A stretch of 51,205 bases of DNA from an uncultured Eubacteriales bacterium (GCA_902787375.1 CADAGD010000003.1:1-51205), one strand, 5' to 3'; numbered from the stretch's first letter, positions 9,247 to 19,331 are shown. Made by a program: numbers and translations. The notes: generated by a model not told the origin, from the sequence alone.

Positions 9247-10323
9247 ATGGAGACAGAACAAAAAAAGGTCAAAAAAAAGCTTTCAACGCCTAAAAAGATA
9301 CTGGTTGGTTTTCTTTCGGCACTTGTATTGCTCATAGTCGGCTTTGGTGTATTCACGCTTGTAAAGCTGTATGGCATGAGCATGAACGCGGCGAGATTTG
9401 TCGCAAAGCCGACCGTTTCTCCATATGCTACTCCGGATCCCGGATTGCAGGAAGCAAATGACAATTTAGACCTGACAAGGGACTGGGATTCGGAATTAGA
9501 CCCCAACCTGATTTATCTCGATCCAATATACGTTGAAAACGCCATTGACCCGGATGTAGTCAACATACTCGTAATAGGCGAAGATGATAGTCTTGACGCA
9601 GTGAACGGACGTTCGGACGTTACGCTGATAGTTTCATACAACCAACGTCTGCATACGGTCAAGACAATATCCGTGCTGCGCGACACATGGGTTTATATTT
9701 CAGGGCGTGACCGCTGGAACCGAATAAACGCGGCGTACAGATTCGGAGGAGTCGGTCTTGCCATAAACACAATAAACGAGAATTTCGGGCTCGATATACA
9801 GTATTATATGAAGACCGATTTCAACAATCTGGTGAGTATAATCGACAAGCTCGGCGGTCTGGATGTGCCTCTGAGCGAGGAGGAGCTTGCGTATTATGCC
9901 AAGACACATCCCAACAACCCAATAACGGATGGCGAAAACGGCGTTTATCATCTGAATGGGGAGCAGGTGCTTGCTCATGTCAGGAACCGTACAATAGGCA
10001 ACGGCGACTGGTCAAGAACCGAGCGTCAGAGGATAGTGATGAATTCGCTGCTCAAGAGAGCAAGACAGGAAAAGGATATAGTTTCGCTTACATCCCTCAT
10101 ATACAGCCTGACGGACTACATTGACACAAACCTTTCGCCATGGCAGATGATATCCATAGGCAGCGGAGTGGTTTTCGGAAGCAATCTGAACAACACCCAG
10201 AAGGGAACCATACCCTGTACCGGCTCATGGAATTATGCGTATGAGGGTTCCATGGCGGTAATACACATTGACCTTGAAAAGAACAGGCAGTGGATACGCG
10301 GATTTATTTACGGAGTACAATAA
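9247..10323 (+). CDS. LytR-CpsA-Psr family glycopolymer ligase
   Basis: 358 residues. A basic N-terminus and one membrane helix (about 18-40) anchor an extracellular LCP domain. Recognisable blocks are VNILVIGEDD, a GRSDVTLIVS segment with the conserved Arg-x-Asp, SVLRDTWV with the second conserved Arg, and RINAAYRFGG. Family members transfer teichoic acids or capsule chains from undecaprenyl pyrophosphate to peptidoglycan. Together with the BY-kinases and galE this supports a cell-wall polysaccharide theme across the first 10 kb. GAGG lies six bases before the ATG. Confidence 0.9.
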   Translation: METEQKKVKKKLSTPKKILVGFLSALVLLIVGFGVFTLVKLYGMSMNAARFVAKPTVSPYATPDPGLQEANDNLDLTRDWDSELDPNLIYLDPIYVENAIDPDVVNILVIGEDDSLDAVNGRSDVTLIVSYNQRLHTVKTISVLRDTWVYISGRDRWNRINAAYRFGGVGLAINTINENFGLDIQYYMKTDFNNLVSIIDKLGGLDVPLSEEELAYYAKTHPNNPITDGENGVYHLNGEQVLAHVRNRTIGNGDWSRTERQRIVMNSLLKRARQEKDIVSLTSLIYSLTDYIDTNLSPWQMISIGSGVVFGSNLNNTQKGTIPCTGSWNYAYEGSMAVIHIDLEKNRQWIRGFIYGVQ

Positions 10324-10327
10324 CAAA

Positions 10328-11269
10328 GTGGCACTTGATGATTTGACGGTAAAGTACAGAAGGGTCGTCCGCAGGAGGGCCCTTCTTATAGTAAATCCGA
10401 AAGCGGGAAATATGCGCGCAATGAGCATTGTCGCGCCCACGGTCAAGGCATTGTCCGAGGCGGGCTATGAGTCCATGGTGTTTACGACGGATTCCTGTGG
10501 GGACGCGGCCGTTATAGCGGCGGAATACGGAGCGGAATCGGAGCTGCTCATATGCAGCGGCGGCGACGGAACCGTAAATGAAGCGGTAAGAGGCGTTATG
10601 GAGCTTGAAAAGGAGCAAAGACCCGTCATAGGCTGCATTCCCATGGGCTCGACGAACGATTTTGCGGGAGCGATAGGTCTTCCGAAGCAGAGGAAAAAGC
10701 AAATAGAAACAGCGATAAGCGGAGTACCGACCGAGGTTGACGTCGGAAGGTTTAACGGCAGGTACTACGCTTATCTTGCCTCATTCGGCGCATTTACCGA
10801 TATAAGCTACTCAACCTCTCAGGAGTACAAGAATGTGTTTGGCTTTCTTGCCTATATAGGAAGCGGGGTCAATTCCATAGCCAACATACATCCGATAAGG
10901 GCCCTTGTGCTGACGGATACCCGAATGATAGAGGGGGAGTTCGCGTTTGTCTCGATAAGCAATACGCCCAGCATAGCCGGAGTAATAAACTACGCAAGGA
11001 AGAATCGTGTGGATTTGAACGACGGACTGTTTGAGGTCATGCTCATAGATTATCCCAAGAACGCCATGGAGCTGAGCAGGATAGCTCACGCGCTGTCAAC
11101 AGGGGACTTCTCGTGCGATCTGATGCACTGTTTTCTGTGCAGCGAGGTAAGATTCATATTCGACAAGCCTGTGAAATGGATGCTCGACGGAGAGCTTGCG
11201 CGGGCAGGACACGAGGTATTGATAGAAAACATACATTCAGCGGTAAGACTGATGCTGCCGAAGGGATGA
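10328..11269 (+). CDS. Diacylglycerol/lipid kinase family protein
   Basis: 313 residues from GTG at 10328. Motifs of the DagK/YegS fold: VNPKAG near the N-terminus, CSGGDGTVNEAV (about 80-91) for nucleotide binding, and MGSTNDFA. The enzyme would phosphorylate diacylglycerol or a related lipid, recycling lipid left over from envelope polymer synthesis. An in-frame TTG at 10268 lies deep inside the LCP gene. The GTG four bases after that gene's stop, with GGAG 12 bases upstream, is the better start. No clear terminator follows before the ribosomal promoter. Confidence 0.85.
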   Translation: MALDDLTVKYRRVVRRRALLIVNPKAGNMRAMSIVAPTVKALSEAGYESMVFTTDSCGDAAVIAAEYGAESELLICSGGDGTVNEAVRGVMELEKEQRPVIGCIPMGSTNDFAGAIGLPKQRKKQIETAISGVPTEVDVGRFNGRYYAYLASFGAFTDISYSTSQEYKNVFGFLAYIGSGVNSIANIHPIRALVLTDTRMIEGEFAFVSISNTPSIAGVINYARKNRVDLNDGLFEVMLIDYPKNAMELSRIAHALSTGDFSCDLMHCFLCSEVRFIFDKPVKWMLDGELARAGHEVLIENIHSAVRLMLPKG

Positions 11270-11325
11270 AAACACACGGCTTAGCGTACATTTCAAAATA
11301 TATTTGGTAAAATTCAAAAAAAAGC

Positions 11326-11353
11326 TTGCATTCAGCGAAGAAATATGTATAAT
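11326..11353 (+). promoter_or_regulatory. Sigma-A promoter of the S10 ribosomal operon
   Basis: TTGCAT (11326-11331) and TATAAT (11348-11353) with 16 bases between. The predicted start near 11360 leaves an untranslated leader of about 330 bases before rpsJ. Confidence 0.75.
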
Positions 11354-11359
11354 TAAAGC

Positions 11360-11680
11360 GTTGCGCAATGTGCGGCTTTTGATGCCAACTGAGCTTTGCG
11401 AACCTGTGTAGCGGGCTCAGCTAAAAGTCAATCGGATGCAGCAACTGTTGTCCCTTTGGGAGATTGCCGGTCGCCAGCCGGGTAACTTTTGGAGGGGCGG
11501 CTCCAATCGGGAGCATGGCGGGAAACCGCCCGATAAGTTTTTCAGCATGAAAACACTTGGGTCGGTGTACTGCCGCGAGCGGCGAAAGCCGAACTGCGCC
11601 CGCCGATGATACGGCGGAATGCAGAGGGGCGATACGCTCGGAAAAATTACGGCACGGCGATTCCGTGATAATTTGGAAGG
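11360..11680 (+). promoter_or_regulatory. Structured 5' leader of the S10 operon (candidate r-protein leader)
   Basis: No gene fits this 320-base GC-rich stretch. It holds several hairpins: CTGAGC/GCTCAG enclosing about 20 bases near 11388-11420; GGCGG-GAAA-CCGCC at 11517-11530 with a GNRA tetraloop; CGCCG/CGGCG near 11600; and CACGG/CCGTG at 11653-11667, only about 10 bases before the rpsJ Shine-Dalgarno. In gamma-proteobacteria L4 binds the S10 leader to stop transcription and translation. Whether this leader binds L4 or another operon product is not known from sequence alone. Confidence 0.55.
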
Positions 11681-11688
11681 AGTAAAAA

Positions 11689-11997
11689 ATGGCAAACAAC
11701 AGAATCCGCATTAAGCTCAAGGCGTATGAGTGCGAACTCATCGACCAGAGCGCAGAGAAGATCGTTGATACGGCAAGGCGTACCGGAGCCAGAGTTTCCG
11801 GCCCGATTCCTCTCCCCACCGAGAAAGAGATAGTAACGATCCTCCGTGCGACGCACAAGTACAAGGACTCCAGAGAACAGTTCGAGATGCGCACCCATAA
11901 GCGTTTGATCGACATCATGCACCCCTCGGCAAAGACCGTGGACGCGCTGATGAAGCTCGATCTTCCCGCCGGCGTTGACATCGAGATAAAGCTCTGA
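11689..11997 (+). CDS. rpsJ: 30S ribosomal protein S10
   Basis: 102 residues, full length. Head protein of the small subunit, also the NusE factor of antitermination complexes. The [10 protein letters not shown] start and the THKRLIDI loop near residue 70 are characteristic. GGAAGGAG is six bases before the ATG. First gene of the long ribosomal operon, 16 bases ahead of rplC. Confidence 0.98.
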   Translation: MANNRIRIKLKAYECELIDQSAEKIVDTARRTGARVSGPIPLPTEKEIVTILRATHKYKDSREQFEMRTHKRLIDIMHPSAKTVDALMKLDLPAGVDIEIKL

Positions 11998-12013
11998 TGA
12001 ATGAGGTGTCACG

Positions 12014-12640
12014 ATGAAACAGGCTATATTGGGTAAGAAAATAGGCATGACACAGGTCTTCTGTGAGGACGGCACAATGGTTCCCGTAACCGTCGTTCTG
12101 GCAGGTCCCTGCCCCGTAACCCAGATCAAGACAGTCGATCACGACGGTTACGACGCGGTTCAGATGGCTTTCATGCCCGTTCGTGAGAAGCTCATCACCA
12201 AGCCCGAAATGGGTCACCTGAAGAAGGCGGGTGTTGAAGCTCATCGCTATGTCAAGGAATTCCGCCTTGACGATTGCAGTCAGTATCAGGTTGGCAGCGT
12301 CATAAAGGCTGACGTCTTCAATAAGGGCGAGCATGTTGACGTTACCGGCATTTCCAAGGGTAAGGGCTTTGAGGGCAACATCAAGCGTTGGAATCAGGGC
12401 CGCGGCCGCAAGACCCACGGTTCCCACTCCTACCGCGTAGCAGGCTCCCTCGGCGCTTGCACATATCCCGGTGAGGTCTTCAAGACCAAGCATCTTCCCG
12501 GTCACATGGGCCGTGAGCGCATCACCGTTCAGAATCTTGAGATCGTTCGTTCCGATGCTGAGAGGAACCTCCTCCTCATCAAGGGCGCCATCCCCGGTGC
12601 CAACGGCGGTCTGGTACTCGTAAAGAGTACTGTTAAATAA
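12014..12640 (+). CDS. rplC: 50S ribosomal protein L3
   Basis: 208 residues. Early-assembly protein beside the peptidyl-transferase centre. The N-terminal [10 protein letters not shown] and the central loop with [16 protein letters not shown] and [10 protein letters not shown], whose glutamine is methylated in some bacteria, are present. GAGGTGT precedes the ATG. Confidence 0.98.
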   Translation: MKQAILGKKIGMTQVFCEDGTMVPVTVVLAGPCPVTQIKTVDHDGYDAVQMAFMPVREKLITKPEMGHLKKAGVEAHRYVKEFRLDDCSQYQVGSVIKADVFNKGEHVDVTGISKGKGFEGNIKRWNQGRGRKTHGSHSYRVAGSLGACTYPGEVFKTKHLPGHMGRERITVQNLEIVRSDAERNLLLIKGAIPGANGGLVLVKSTVK

Positions 12641-12654
12641 GGAGGTAAGAAACA

Positions 12655-13275
12655 ATGCCTAATGTAAATCTTTACAATATGAAGGGCGAGAACATCGGTA
12701 CCGTTACGCTCGCTGAGACAGTCTTCGGCGCCGAGATCAATGCCTCCGCAATGCATTCCTATGTAGTCGCATACCTTGCCAATCAGCGTCAGGGAACCCA
12801 GAGTGCCAAGACACGCGCCGAGGTTTCCGGCGGCGGCAAGAAGCCTTGGCGTCAGAAGGGTACTGGACGCGCCCGTCAGGGTTCCACAAGGTCGCCCCAG
12901 TGGACACACGGCGGCGTCGTATTCGCTCCCAAGCCCCGCGACTACCGTATGGCTCTCAACAAGAAGCTGAAGCGTGTTGCTCTCGTTTCCGCTCTCTCTT
13001 CCAAGGCTGCCGATGAGAAGATCGTCGTTGTCGATTCCATTGAGATGGATACGATCAAGACAGCCGAGATGGTAAAGAGCCTCAACGCGCTCAAGGCAAA
13101 CAAGCCCCTGATCGTACTCGCTGAGAACGATGAGAAGGTCGTCAAGTCCGCGCGCAACATCGAGGGCGTTGAAGTCACCTTCGTAGGCGCTCTTAACACC
13201 TATGAGATACTCAAGCATGATACGCTCGTCATCTCAAAGGGCGCAGCCGGCAAGATCGAGGAGGTTTACGCATGA
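12655..13275 (+). CDS. rplD: 50S ribosomal protein L4
   Basis: 206 residues. The long internal loop with [17 protein letters not shown] reaches the exit tunnel, where macrolide-resistance changes arise. L4 is the autogenous regulator of the S10 operon in gamma-proteobacteria, which makes the structured leader upstream interesting. Its last codons overlap the rplW start by four bases. Confidence 0.98.
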   Translation: MPNVNLYNMKGENIGTVTLAETVFGAEINASAMHSYVVAYLANQRQGTQSAKTRAEVSGGGKKPWRQKGTGRARQGSTRSPQWTHGGVVFAPKPRDYRMALNKKLKRVALVSALSSKAADEKIVVVDSIEMDTIKTAEMVKSLNALKANKPLIVLAENDEKVVKSARNIEGVEVTFVGALNTYEILKHDTLVISKGAAGKIEEVYA

Positions 13276-13565
13276 ATTACCACGATATAATAATCCGCCC
13301 GGTTCTCACAGAGAAGAGCTATGACATGATAGGCTCCAAGACCTACACATTCATAGTTGACAAGAGGGCTAACAGGACCGAAGTCAAGGAAGCCGTCGAA
13401 GCCGTTTTCGCGGGCGTCGAGGTCGATAAGGTCAACATCGTCAATAAGACCGGTAAGGTCAAGAGGCAGGGCCTCCATGAGGGCCGCCGTCCTTCCACTA
13501 AGAAGGCTTATGTTACGCTTAAAGAGAACTCCAAGGGTATCGAGTTCTTTGACAGCATGCAGTAA
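13272..13565 (+). CDS. rplW: 50S ribosomal protein L23
   Basis: 97 residues, at the tunnel exit where trigger factor and SRP dock. The start [15 protein letters not shown] is typical. Overlap ATGA with rplD implies coupled translation; 12 bases before rplB. Confidence 0.98.
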   Translation: MNYHDIIIRPVLTEKSYDMIGSKTYTFIVDKRANRTEVKEAVEAVFAGVEVDKVNIVNKTGKVKRQGLHEGRRPSTKKAYVTLKENSKGIEFFDSMQ

Positions 13566-13577
13566 GGAGGAGTTAAG

Positions 13578-14411
13578 ATGGCTATCAGGAAAATAAAGCC
13601 CACAACCCCCGGTCAGCGTTTTATGACGGTCTCCATGTACGAGGAGATCACCTGCACCAAGCCTGAGCGTTCCCTGCTTGAGGCTAAGAAGCGCACCGGC
13701 GGCCGTAACAATCGTGGCCGCATCACAACACGTCACATCGGCGGCGGCGGCAGGGTATACTACCGCATAATCGACTTCAAGCGCAATAAGGATAACATCC
13801 CCGCTAAGGTCGCGACCGTTGAGTACGATCCCAATCGTTCCGCTAATATCGCCCTTCTGCACTATGCGGATGGCGAAAAGCGTTACATCATTGCCCCCTA
13901 CGGCTTGACAGTCGGTGATACCGTTGTCTCCGGTGAGGGCGCCGATATCAAGGTCGGCAACGCTATTCCTCTCAGGAACATCCCTGTTGGCACCATGATC
14001 CACTGCATCGAGCTGCTTCCCGGCAAGGGCGCTCAGCTCGTCAGGAGCGCGGGCAACGCCGCTCAGCTCATGGCTAAGGAAGGCAAGTACGCTCAGGTTC
14101 GTCTCCCCAGCGGAGAGGTTCGTCTGATCCCCCTCGGCTGCAAGGCCACTATCGGTCAGGTTGGCAACATCGACTTCGCCAACATAATGCTCGGTAAGGC
14201 AGGACGCAAGCGTCATATGGGCATCCGTCCCACAGTACGCGGCTCCGTCATGAACCCGAACGACCATCCCCACGGCGGTGGTGAGGGCAAGAGCCCGATC
14301 GGTCGTCCCGGTCCCGTTACTCCTTGGGGTAAGCCTGCTCTCGGTCATAAGACAAGGAAGACCAAGAACATCAACGATAAGTTCATTGTACGCCGCAGGA
14401 ATGGCAAATAA
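13578..14411 (+). CDS. rplB: 50S ribosomal protein L2
   Basis: 277 residues. Binds domain IV of 23S rRNA near the peptidyl-transferase centre. The conserved [17 protein letters not shown] block, with the histidine linked to activity, is intact at about 221-237, as is the basic C-terminus. TAAGGAGG overlaps the rplW stop. Confidence 0.98.
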   Translation: MAIRKIKPTTPGQRFMTVSMYEEITCTKPERSLLEAKKRTGGRNNRGRITTRHIGGGGRVYYRIIDFKRNKDNIPAKVATVEYDPNRSANIALLHYADGEKRYIIAPYGLTVGDTVVSGEGADIKVGNAIPLRNIPVGTMIHCIELLPGKGAQLVRSAGNAAQLMAKEGKYAQVRLPSGEVRLIPLGCKATIGQVGNIDFANIMLGKAGRKRHMGIRPTVRGSVMNPNDHPHGGGEGKSPIGRPGPVTPWGKPALGHKTRKTKNINDKFIVRRRNGK

Positions 14412-14431
14412 TTGAGAGGGAGGATAATTAA

Positions 14432-14713
14432 ATGAGTAGGTCAGTTAAGAAAGGACCGTTTGTGTCCGAAAGGCTTCTTGCTCGTATTCAGGAAATGAAT
14501 GAGAGCGGCAAGAAGACCGTCATAAAGACATGGTCCAGAGCATCCACAATCTTCCCCGATATGGTCGGTCACACCATAGCCGTTCACGACGGAAAGAAGC
14601 ACGTTCCCGTCTATGTCACAGAGGACATGGTCGGTCATAAGCTGGGCGAGTTCGCCCCCACCCGTACCTTCCGCGGCCACCGTGGCTCCGAGAAGACGAC
14701 ACGCGGTAAATAA
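14432..14713 (+). CDS. rpsS: 30S ribosomal protein S19
   Basis: 93 residues, full length; small-subunit head protein that contacts S13 and A-site t[13 protein letters not shown] and [10 protein letters not shown] are family signatures. GAGGGAGG precedes the ATG. Confidence 0.98.
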   Translation: MSRSVKKGPFVSERLLARIQEMNESGKKTVIKTWSRASTIFPDMVGHTIAVHDGKKHVPVYVTEDMVGHKLGEFAPTRTFRGHRGSEKTTRGK

Positions 14714-14733
14714 GATAGGAGGAAAAGAGATTT

Positions 14734-15120
14734 ATGGCAACAAGGTCTAAAGAAAAAGCGGCTCAGCGTCGCGAGAATGCCGAAAAGCGTCCCCATGCGA
14801 CAGCTAAGTACATCCGCATTTCCTCCCGTAAAGTCAAGGTCGTTATCGACCTGATCCGCGGCAAGTCAGTCGATGATGCAGAGGCAATTCTCCTCTACAC
14901 CCCCAAGGCGGCTTCCGAACCCGTTCTGAAGCTCCTGCGCAGCGCGATAGCGAACGCCGAGAACAATCTCGAACTGTCGAGGGACAGCCTCTATGTTGCA
15001 GAGATTTACGCCAATCAGGGTCCGACGCTCAAGCGTTACCGCCCCAGGGCAAGGGGTTCCGCTTTCCACATCAGGAAGCGCACCAGCCACATCAGCATCA
15101 TTCTGGACGAGAAGGAGTAA
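14734..15120 (+). CDS. rplV: 50S ribosomal protein L22
   Basis: 128 residues. About 18 residues longer than the usual protein at the N-terminus, where a charged [15 protein letters not shown] stretch precedes the conserved [14 protein letters not shown] core. The C-terminal beta-hairpin that lines the exit tunnel ([11 protein letters not shown]) is intact. Three bases separate it from rpsC. Confidence 0.97.
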   Translation: MATRSKEKAAQRRENAEKRPHATAKYIRISSRKVKVVIDLIRGKSVDDAEAILLYTPKAASEPVLKLLRSAIANAENNLELSRDSLYVAEIYANQGPTLKRYRPRARGSAFHIRKRTSHISIILDEKE

Positions 15121-15123
15121 GTT

Positions 15124-15774
15124 ATGGGTCAGAAAGTTAATCCTAATGGCTTCCGCGTAGGCGTTATCAGAGGTTGGAACACCCGTTGGTATGCAAACAA
15201 GAAGAATTTCTCTGATTATCTGATTGAGGACAACAAGATTCGCACATTCCTCAAGAAGAAGTATTATGAAGCAAGCGTCGCCAAGATCGAGATCGAGCGT
15301 GCCGCCGACAAGGCAACAGTCAGCATCTACACAGCTCGTCCCGGCGTCCTCATTGGTAAGGGCGGCGTAGGCGTTGAAGCGATAAAGGCTGAGCTTCTCA
15401 AGCTCGTCGGCCGTCCCGTCAACGTAAACATCATGGAGATAAGCAATCCTGACGCTTGCGCTCAGCTCGTTGCTGAGAGTATCGCAGCCGCTCTTGAGAA
15501 GCGTACCTCCTACCGCCGTGCCATGAAGCAGGCCATGGGTCGTGCCATGAAGGCGAACGCGAAGGGTATCAAGATCACCTGCGCAGGTCGTCTTGGCGGC
15601 GCTGAAATAGCAAGGAGCGAGGATGTTCATGACGGATCAATCCCCCGTCAGACCATTCGTGCGAACATCGAGTACGGTTTCGCTGAGGCTGCCACAACAT
15701 ATGGCCGCATCGGCGTAAAGGTTTGGATCTATAAGGGCGAGATCCTCGGCAAGAGGAACGCCAAGAAAGCGTAA
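15124..15774 (+). CDS. rpsC: 30S ribosomal protein S3
   Basis: 216 residues. mRNA-entry and helicase-site protein with the KH motif [17 protein letters not shown] at about 75-91 and the C-terminal domain ending YKGEILG. The start [12 protein letters not shown] is canonical. Confidence 0.98.
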   Translation: MGQKVNPNGFRVGVIRGWNTRWYANKKNFSDYLIEDNKIRTFLKKKYYEASVAKIEIERAADKATVSIYTARPGVLIGKGGVGVEAIKAELLKLVGRPVNVNIMEISNPDACAQLVAESIAAALEKRTSYRRAMKQAMGRAMKANAKGIKITCAGRLGGAEIARSEDVHDGSIPRQTIRANIEYGFAEAATTYGRIGVKVWIYKGEILGKRNAKKA

Positions 15775-15789
15775 GGAGGCGAATACCCC

Positions 15790-16221
15790 ATGTTAATGCC
15801 TAAGAGAGTTAAGCGCAGAAGGGTCCATCGCGGACGCATGAAGGGCAAAGCCCTGCGCGGTAATACAGTCACCTACGGCGAATTCGGTCTTGTAGCATTG
15901 GAGCCCGCATGGGTCACCAGCAACCAGATCGAGGCAGCCCGTGTCGCCATGACACGTTTCATCAAGCGTAACGGTCAGGTCTGGGTTAAGATTTTCCCCG
16001 ATAAGCCCGTTACCGAGAAGCCTGCTGAGACCCGAATGGGTTCCGGTAAGGGCTCCCCTGAGTATTGGGTAGCAGTCGTCAAGCCCGGCAGAGTTATGTT
16101 CGAGATCGCCGGCACCGACGAGGCGACAAGCCGTGAGGCGCTCCGTCTTGCTATCCACAAGCTGCCCCTCAAGTGCAAGATCGTTAAAAGAGTAGTGGAG
16201 GAAAAGGCTAATGAAGACTAA
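15790..16221 (+). CDS. rplP: 50S ribosomal protein L16
   Basis: 143 residues. Organises the A site and tRNA acceptor end on the large subunit. [11 protein letters not shown] start with GGAGG about ten bases upstream; a second in-frame ATG two codons on is less well placed. [20 protein letters not shown] is intact. Its 3' end overlaps rpmC by 11 bases. Confidence 0.98.
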   Translation: MLMPKRVKRRRVHRGRMKGKALRGNTVTYGEFGLVALEPAWVTSNQIEAARVAMTRFIKRNGQVWVKIFPDKPVTEKPAETRMGSGKGSPEYWVAVVKPGRVMFEIAGTDEATSREALRLAIHKLPLKCKIVKRVVEEKANED

Positions 16222-16414
16222 GGAATTCCAGAAGCTGAAGGAGCTCTCCGTCGAGGAGCTTCAGGCCAAAGAGAAGGAGCTCAAGGAAGAGCTTTTCAAT
16301 CTCCGCTTCCAGCAGGCGATCGGTCAGCTTTCCAACCCCATGCGTCTGGGCGAGTGCAAGCGTGACATCGCAAGGGTCAAGACCGTTCTCACAGAGCGTC
16401 TGGCTGCCAACTAA
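16211..16414 (+). CDS. rpmC: 50S ribosomal protein L29
   Basis: 67 residues, two long helices, next to L23 at the tunnel exit. The conserved [15 protein letters not shown] segment is present. Its ribosome-binding site GTGGAGG lies within the end of rplP. Confidence 0.97.
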   Translation: MKTKEFQKLKELSVEELQAKEKELKEELFNLRFQQAIGQLSNPMRLGECKRDIARVKTVLTERLAAN

Positions 16415-16431
16415 TGAGGGAGGTATTTATA

Positions 16432-16704
16432 ATGGAAAACACTAACACCCTCGTAAGGGGTTATCGTAAGACCCGTACAGGCATCGTCGTAAGCGACAAG
16501 ATGGATAAGACCGTTGTTGTTGCTGTACGCACCAAGGTCCGTCACCCCCTCTACGGTAAGATGGTCAACAAGACCACAAAGTTCAAGGCTCACGATGAAA
16601 ACAATGACTGCGGCATCGGCGATACCGTCCGCATCATGGAGACACGTCCGCTTTCCAAGGATAAGCACTGGCGCATCGTTGAGATCATCGAAAAGGCGAA
16701 GTAA
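16432..16704 (+). CDS. rpsQ: 30S ribosomal protein S17
   Basis: 90 residues. Primary 16S-binding protein with an OB fold. [16 protein letters not shown] and KFKAHDENN are typical. An ATG at 16414 overlaps the rpmC stop, but GGGAGG at 16418-16423 serves the ATG at 16432, which also fits the family's N-terminus. Confidence 0.97.
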   Translation: MENTNTLVRGYRKTRTGIVVSDKMDKTVVVAVRTKVRHPLYGKMVNKTTKFKAHDENNDCGIGDTVRIMETRPLSKDKHWRIVEIIEKAK

Positions 16705-16719
16705 TCCCGGAGGTAAATT

Positions 16720-17088
16720 ATGATTCAGCCACAGACAAGGTTAAAGGTTGCCGATAATTCCGGCGCTAAGGAAATCATGTGCATTCGTGTGCTGGGCGGT
16801 TCCAAAAGGAAGTTCGCCAGCATCGGAGACGTAATCGTTGCTTCCGTCAAGACAGCTACCCCCGGTGGTGCTGTAAAGAAGAAGGATGTTGTTAAGGCAG
16901 TTGTAGTCCGCACAGTTACAGGCGTACACCGTGCCGACGGCTCCCACATCCGCTTTGACGATAATGCAGCAGTCATTATAAACGATCAGAAGCAGCCCCG
17001 TGGCACCCGTATCTTCGGGCCGGTTGCCCGTGAGTTGCGCCAGGAAGTCTATATGAAAATAGTCTCCCTCGCACCTGAGGTTCTGTAA
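16720..17088 (+). CDS. rplN: 50S ribosomal protein L14
   Basis: 122 residues, exact family length. Forms an inter-subunit bridge and binds silencing factor Rsf[19 protein letters not shown] and the C-terminal [12 protein letters not shown]-like end ([12 protein letters not shown]) are conserved. Confidence 0.98.
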   Translation: MIQPQTRLKVADNSGAKEIMCIRVLGGSKRKFASIGDVIVASVKTATPGGAVKKKDVVKAVVVRTVTGVHRADGSHIRFDDNAAVIINDQKQPRGTRIFGPVARELRQEVYMKIVSLAPEVL

Positions 17089-17100
17089 GGAGGATATGAT

Positions 17101-17433
17101 ATGAACATCAAGACAGGCGACACCGTAATGGTTATTGCCGGCAACAACCAGAAGGACGTCGGTAAGACCGGCAAGGTCCTCAAGGTCGATCCTAACAAGG
17201 AGCGCGTTGTCGTTCAGGGTCGTGCAATGGTCATCCGCCACACAAAGCCCCGTCAGCAGGGTGAAGAGGGCGGCAGGATCGAGAAGGAAGGCACAATCCA
17301 TGCTTCTAACGTCATGCTTGTTTGCCCCTCCTGCAAAAAGCCCACTCGTGTCGGTCACACCTTCGTTGAAGGCAAGAACGGCGAGCAGAAGAAGGTCCGC
17401 GTTTGCAAAAAGTGCGGCAAGAACATCGACTGA
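17101..17433 (+). CDS. rplX: 50S ribosomal protein L24
   Basis: 110 residues. Assembly-initiator protein with an N-terminal KOW motif (KTGDTVMVIAG). The C-terminal part has CPSC and CKKC pairs, a probable zinc site found in many Firmicutes L24 proteins. TAAGGAGG overlaps the previous stop. Confidence 0.97.
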   Translation: MNIKTGDTVMVIAGNNQKDVGKTGKVLKVDPNKERVVVQGRAMVIRHTKPRQQGEEGGRIEKEGTIHASNVMLVCPSCKKPTRVGHTFVEGKNGEQKKVRVCKKCGKNID

Positions 17434-17445
17434 GGGAGGTAAGTA

Positions 17446-18069
17446 ATGGCTAAGAAGGAACAGGCACAGGCCCCTGCCAAGAAGAAGAAGGGCCAGCAGG
17501 AAGCTGCCGCTTTCACAGAAGCTGCCCGCCTCAGAGTTAAGTATAATGAGGAAGTTGCTCCTGCAATGCATGAGAAGTTCAACTACCCCAACCCCATGAT
17601 GATTCCCAGACTTGAGAAGATAGTTCTCAACATGGGTCTCGGTGCTGATAAGGACAACGCGAAGGCCATCGATGCCGCCGTTGAGCAGCTCGGTCAGATC
17701 GCGGGTCAGAAGCCAATCATCACAAAGGCCAAGAAGTCGGTTGCGAACTTCAAGGTTCGTCAGGGCATGAACATCGGTGCCAAGGTCACACTCCGCGGCG
17801 ATCGTATGTACTACTTCATGGATAAGCTCATGAACATCGTTCTGCCCCGCGTCCGCGACTTCCGCGGCGTTTCCGAAACCAGCTTCGACGGTCGCGGAAA
17901 CTATGCCATGGGCGTTAAGGAACAGCTCATATTCCCCGAAATCAATTATGATGACATCGACAAGGTTCGCGGTATGGACATCGTTTTCGTAACAAGTGCC
18001 AACACCGACGAAGAAGCCAAGGAACTCCTCAAGCTCTTCGGTATGCCTTTCGCCAACATCAACGCCTGA
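17446..18069 (+). CDS. rplE: 50S ribosomal protein L5 with N-terminal extension
   Basis: 207 residues, some 25 more than the usual 179-181. The extra N-terminus is low-complexity and alanine/lysine/glutamine-rich ([16 protein letters not shown]), and the normal protein begins near [11 protein letters not shown]5 binds 5S rRNA in the central protuberance; [11 protein letters not shown] and [12 protein letters not shown] are conserved. The extension is read from a good site (GGGAGG before 17446), and no start with a Shine-Dalgarno lies further in. Confidence 0.96.
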   Translation: MAKKEQAQAPAKKKKGQQEAAAFTEAARLRVKYNEEVAPAMHEKFNYPNPMMIPRLEKIVLNMGLGADKDNAKAIDAAVEQLGQIAGQKPIITKAKKSVANFKVRQGMNIGAKVTLRGDRMYYFMDKLMNIVLPRVRDFRGVSETSFDGRGNYAMGVKEQLIFPEINYDDIDKVRGMDIVFVTSANTDEEAKELLKLFGMPFANINA

Positions 18070-18085
18070 CAGGAGGAAAACTTAA

Positions 18086-18271
18086 ATGGCTAAGACATCA
18101 ATGAAGCTCAAGCAGCAGCGTGAACCCAAGTATTCCACCAGGGCGTACACCCGTTGCCGTATCTGCGGTCGTCCCCATTCCGTTCTCAGGAAGTATGGCC
18201 TCTGCCGTGTATGCTTCCGTGAACTCGCTTATAAGGGCGAAATCCCCGGCGTCCGCAAGGCAAGCTGGTAA
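18086..18271 (+). CDS. rpsN: 30S ribosomal protein S14, zinc type
   Basis: 61 residues, the short C+ form. Cysteines 24, 27, 40 and 43 (CRIC and CRVC) make the zinc site; the C-minus paralogue used under zinc starvation is not seen here. AGGAGG precedes the ATG. Confidence 0.98.
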   Translation: MAKTSMKLKQQREPKYSTRAYTRCRICGRPHSVLRKYGLCRVCFRELAYKGEIPGVRKASW

Positions 18272-18293
18272 TCTTTATTAGGAGGAAAGTATA

Positions 18294-18692
18294 ATGCTTA
18301 TTACAGATCCCATTGCTGATATGCTTACCCGCATCCGTAATGCGCTGGTTGCAAAGCACGAAACCGTCGATGTACCCGCTTCCAACATGAAGCTCGCCAT
18401 CGCCGAGATTCTCCTTAACGAAGGTTACATCAAGTCGTATTCCGTGAACGAGGAAGGCGTTGAGAAGATGATGAACATCGTTCTGAAGTACGGCCCCAAC
18501 CGTCAGCGTGTCATCACAGGCCTCAAGCGCGTTTCGAAGCCCGGTCTGCGCGTTTATGCCCGCAAGGATAAGCTCCCCAAGGTTCTCAACGGCCTCGGAA
18601 TCGCCATCATCTCCACCTCACGCGGCATCATGACCGACCGTGAGGCAAGGAAGCAGGGCGTTGGCGGCGAAGTTCTCGCGTATATCTGGTAA
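18294..18692 (+). CDS. rpsH: 30S ribosomal protein S8
   Basis: 132 residues, full length. Central-domain 16S-binding protein and, in E. coli, the translational repressor of the spc operon. [13 protein letters not shown] and the C-terminal [13 protein letters not shown] are intact. Confidence 0.98.
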   Translation: MLITDPIADMLTRIRNALVAKHETVDVPASNMKLAIAEILLNEGYIKSYSVNEEGVEKMMNIVLKYGPNRQRVITGLKRVSKPGLRVYARKDKLPKVLNGLGIAIISTSRGIMTDREARKQGVGGEVLAYIW

Positions 18693-18716
18693 TACACCTT
18701 TGTTTACAAACGTGCT

Positions 18717-18747
18717 TATATGCTTCCGTTGTCAGCGGAGGCATATA
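18717..18747 (+). promoter_or_regulatory. Intergenic hairpin between rpsH and rplF
   Basis: TATATGCTTCCG (18717-18728) pairs with CGGAGGCATATA (18736-18747), twelve pairs including one G-U, around a seven-base loop. No U-run follows, so it is not a standard terminator. It lies in the only 89-base gap of the rpsJ-rplO block and about 30 bases before the rplF start. It may be an RNA processing or protein-binding site. Confidence 0.6.
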
Positions 18748-18781
18748 GGCCGGTATCAACTTAAAATTTTCGGAGGTAAAA

Positions 18782-19318
18782 ATGTCTCGAATCGGAAAAC
18801 ATCCGATAACCGTACCCAGCGGAGTGACAATCACGGTCGAGAACAGCGTCGTGACCGTCAAGGGCCCCAAGGGTCAGCTTTCGGAGAAGGTATCCCCTCG
18901 CATGAACATCACCGAGGAGGATGGAACGCTCAAGGTAGCAAGGCCTACCGATGAGAAGCAGGATCGCGCCCTGCACGGTCTCACCCGTACACTTATCAAC
19001 AACATGGTCATAGGCGTGACCAACGGCTTCGAGAAGAAGCTTGAGATCGAGGGTACAGGTTATAAGGCTGTCAAGAACGGCAACAAGCTCGTTCTCACAG
19101 TCGGTTTCTCCCATAATGTTGAGTTCGAGGAGAAGGACGGCATCACATTCGACGTTCCCGCTCCCAACAGGATCACCGTTAAGGGTATCAGCAAGCAGAA
19201 GGTCGGTCAGATCGCTGCCAACATCCGCGAGGTTCGTCCCCCTGAGCCTTATAAGGGCAAGGGTATCCGCTATGCCGGTGAGTTCGTACGTCGTAAGGTC
19301 GGTAAGACGGGTAAGTAA
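18782..19318 (+). CDS. rplF: 50S ribosomal protein L6
   Basis: 178 residues, two related domains. SRIGKHPI start and the C-terminal [13 protein letters not shown] near the factor-binding site are conserved. CGGAGG is six bases upstream of the ATG. Confidence 0.98.
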   Translation: MSRIGKHPITVPSGVTITVENSVVTVKGPKGQLSEKVSPRMNITEEDGTLKVARPTDEKQDRALHGLTRTLINNMVIGVTNGFEKKLEIEGTGYKAVKNGNKLVLTVGFSHNVEFEEKDGITFDVPAPNRITVKGISKQKVGQIAANIREVRPPEPYKGKGIRYAGEFVRRKVGKTGK

Positions 19319-19331
19319 TTGGAGGTAAACT

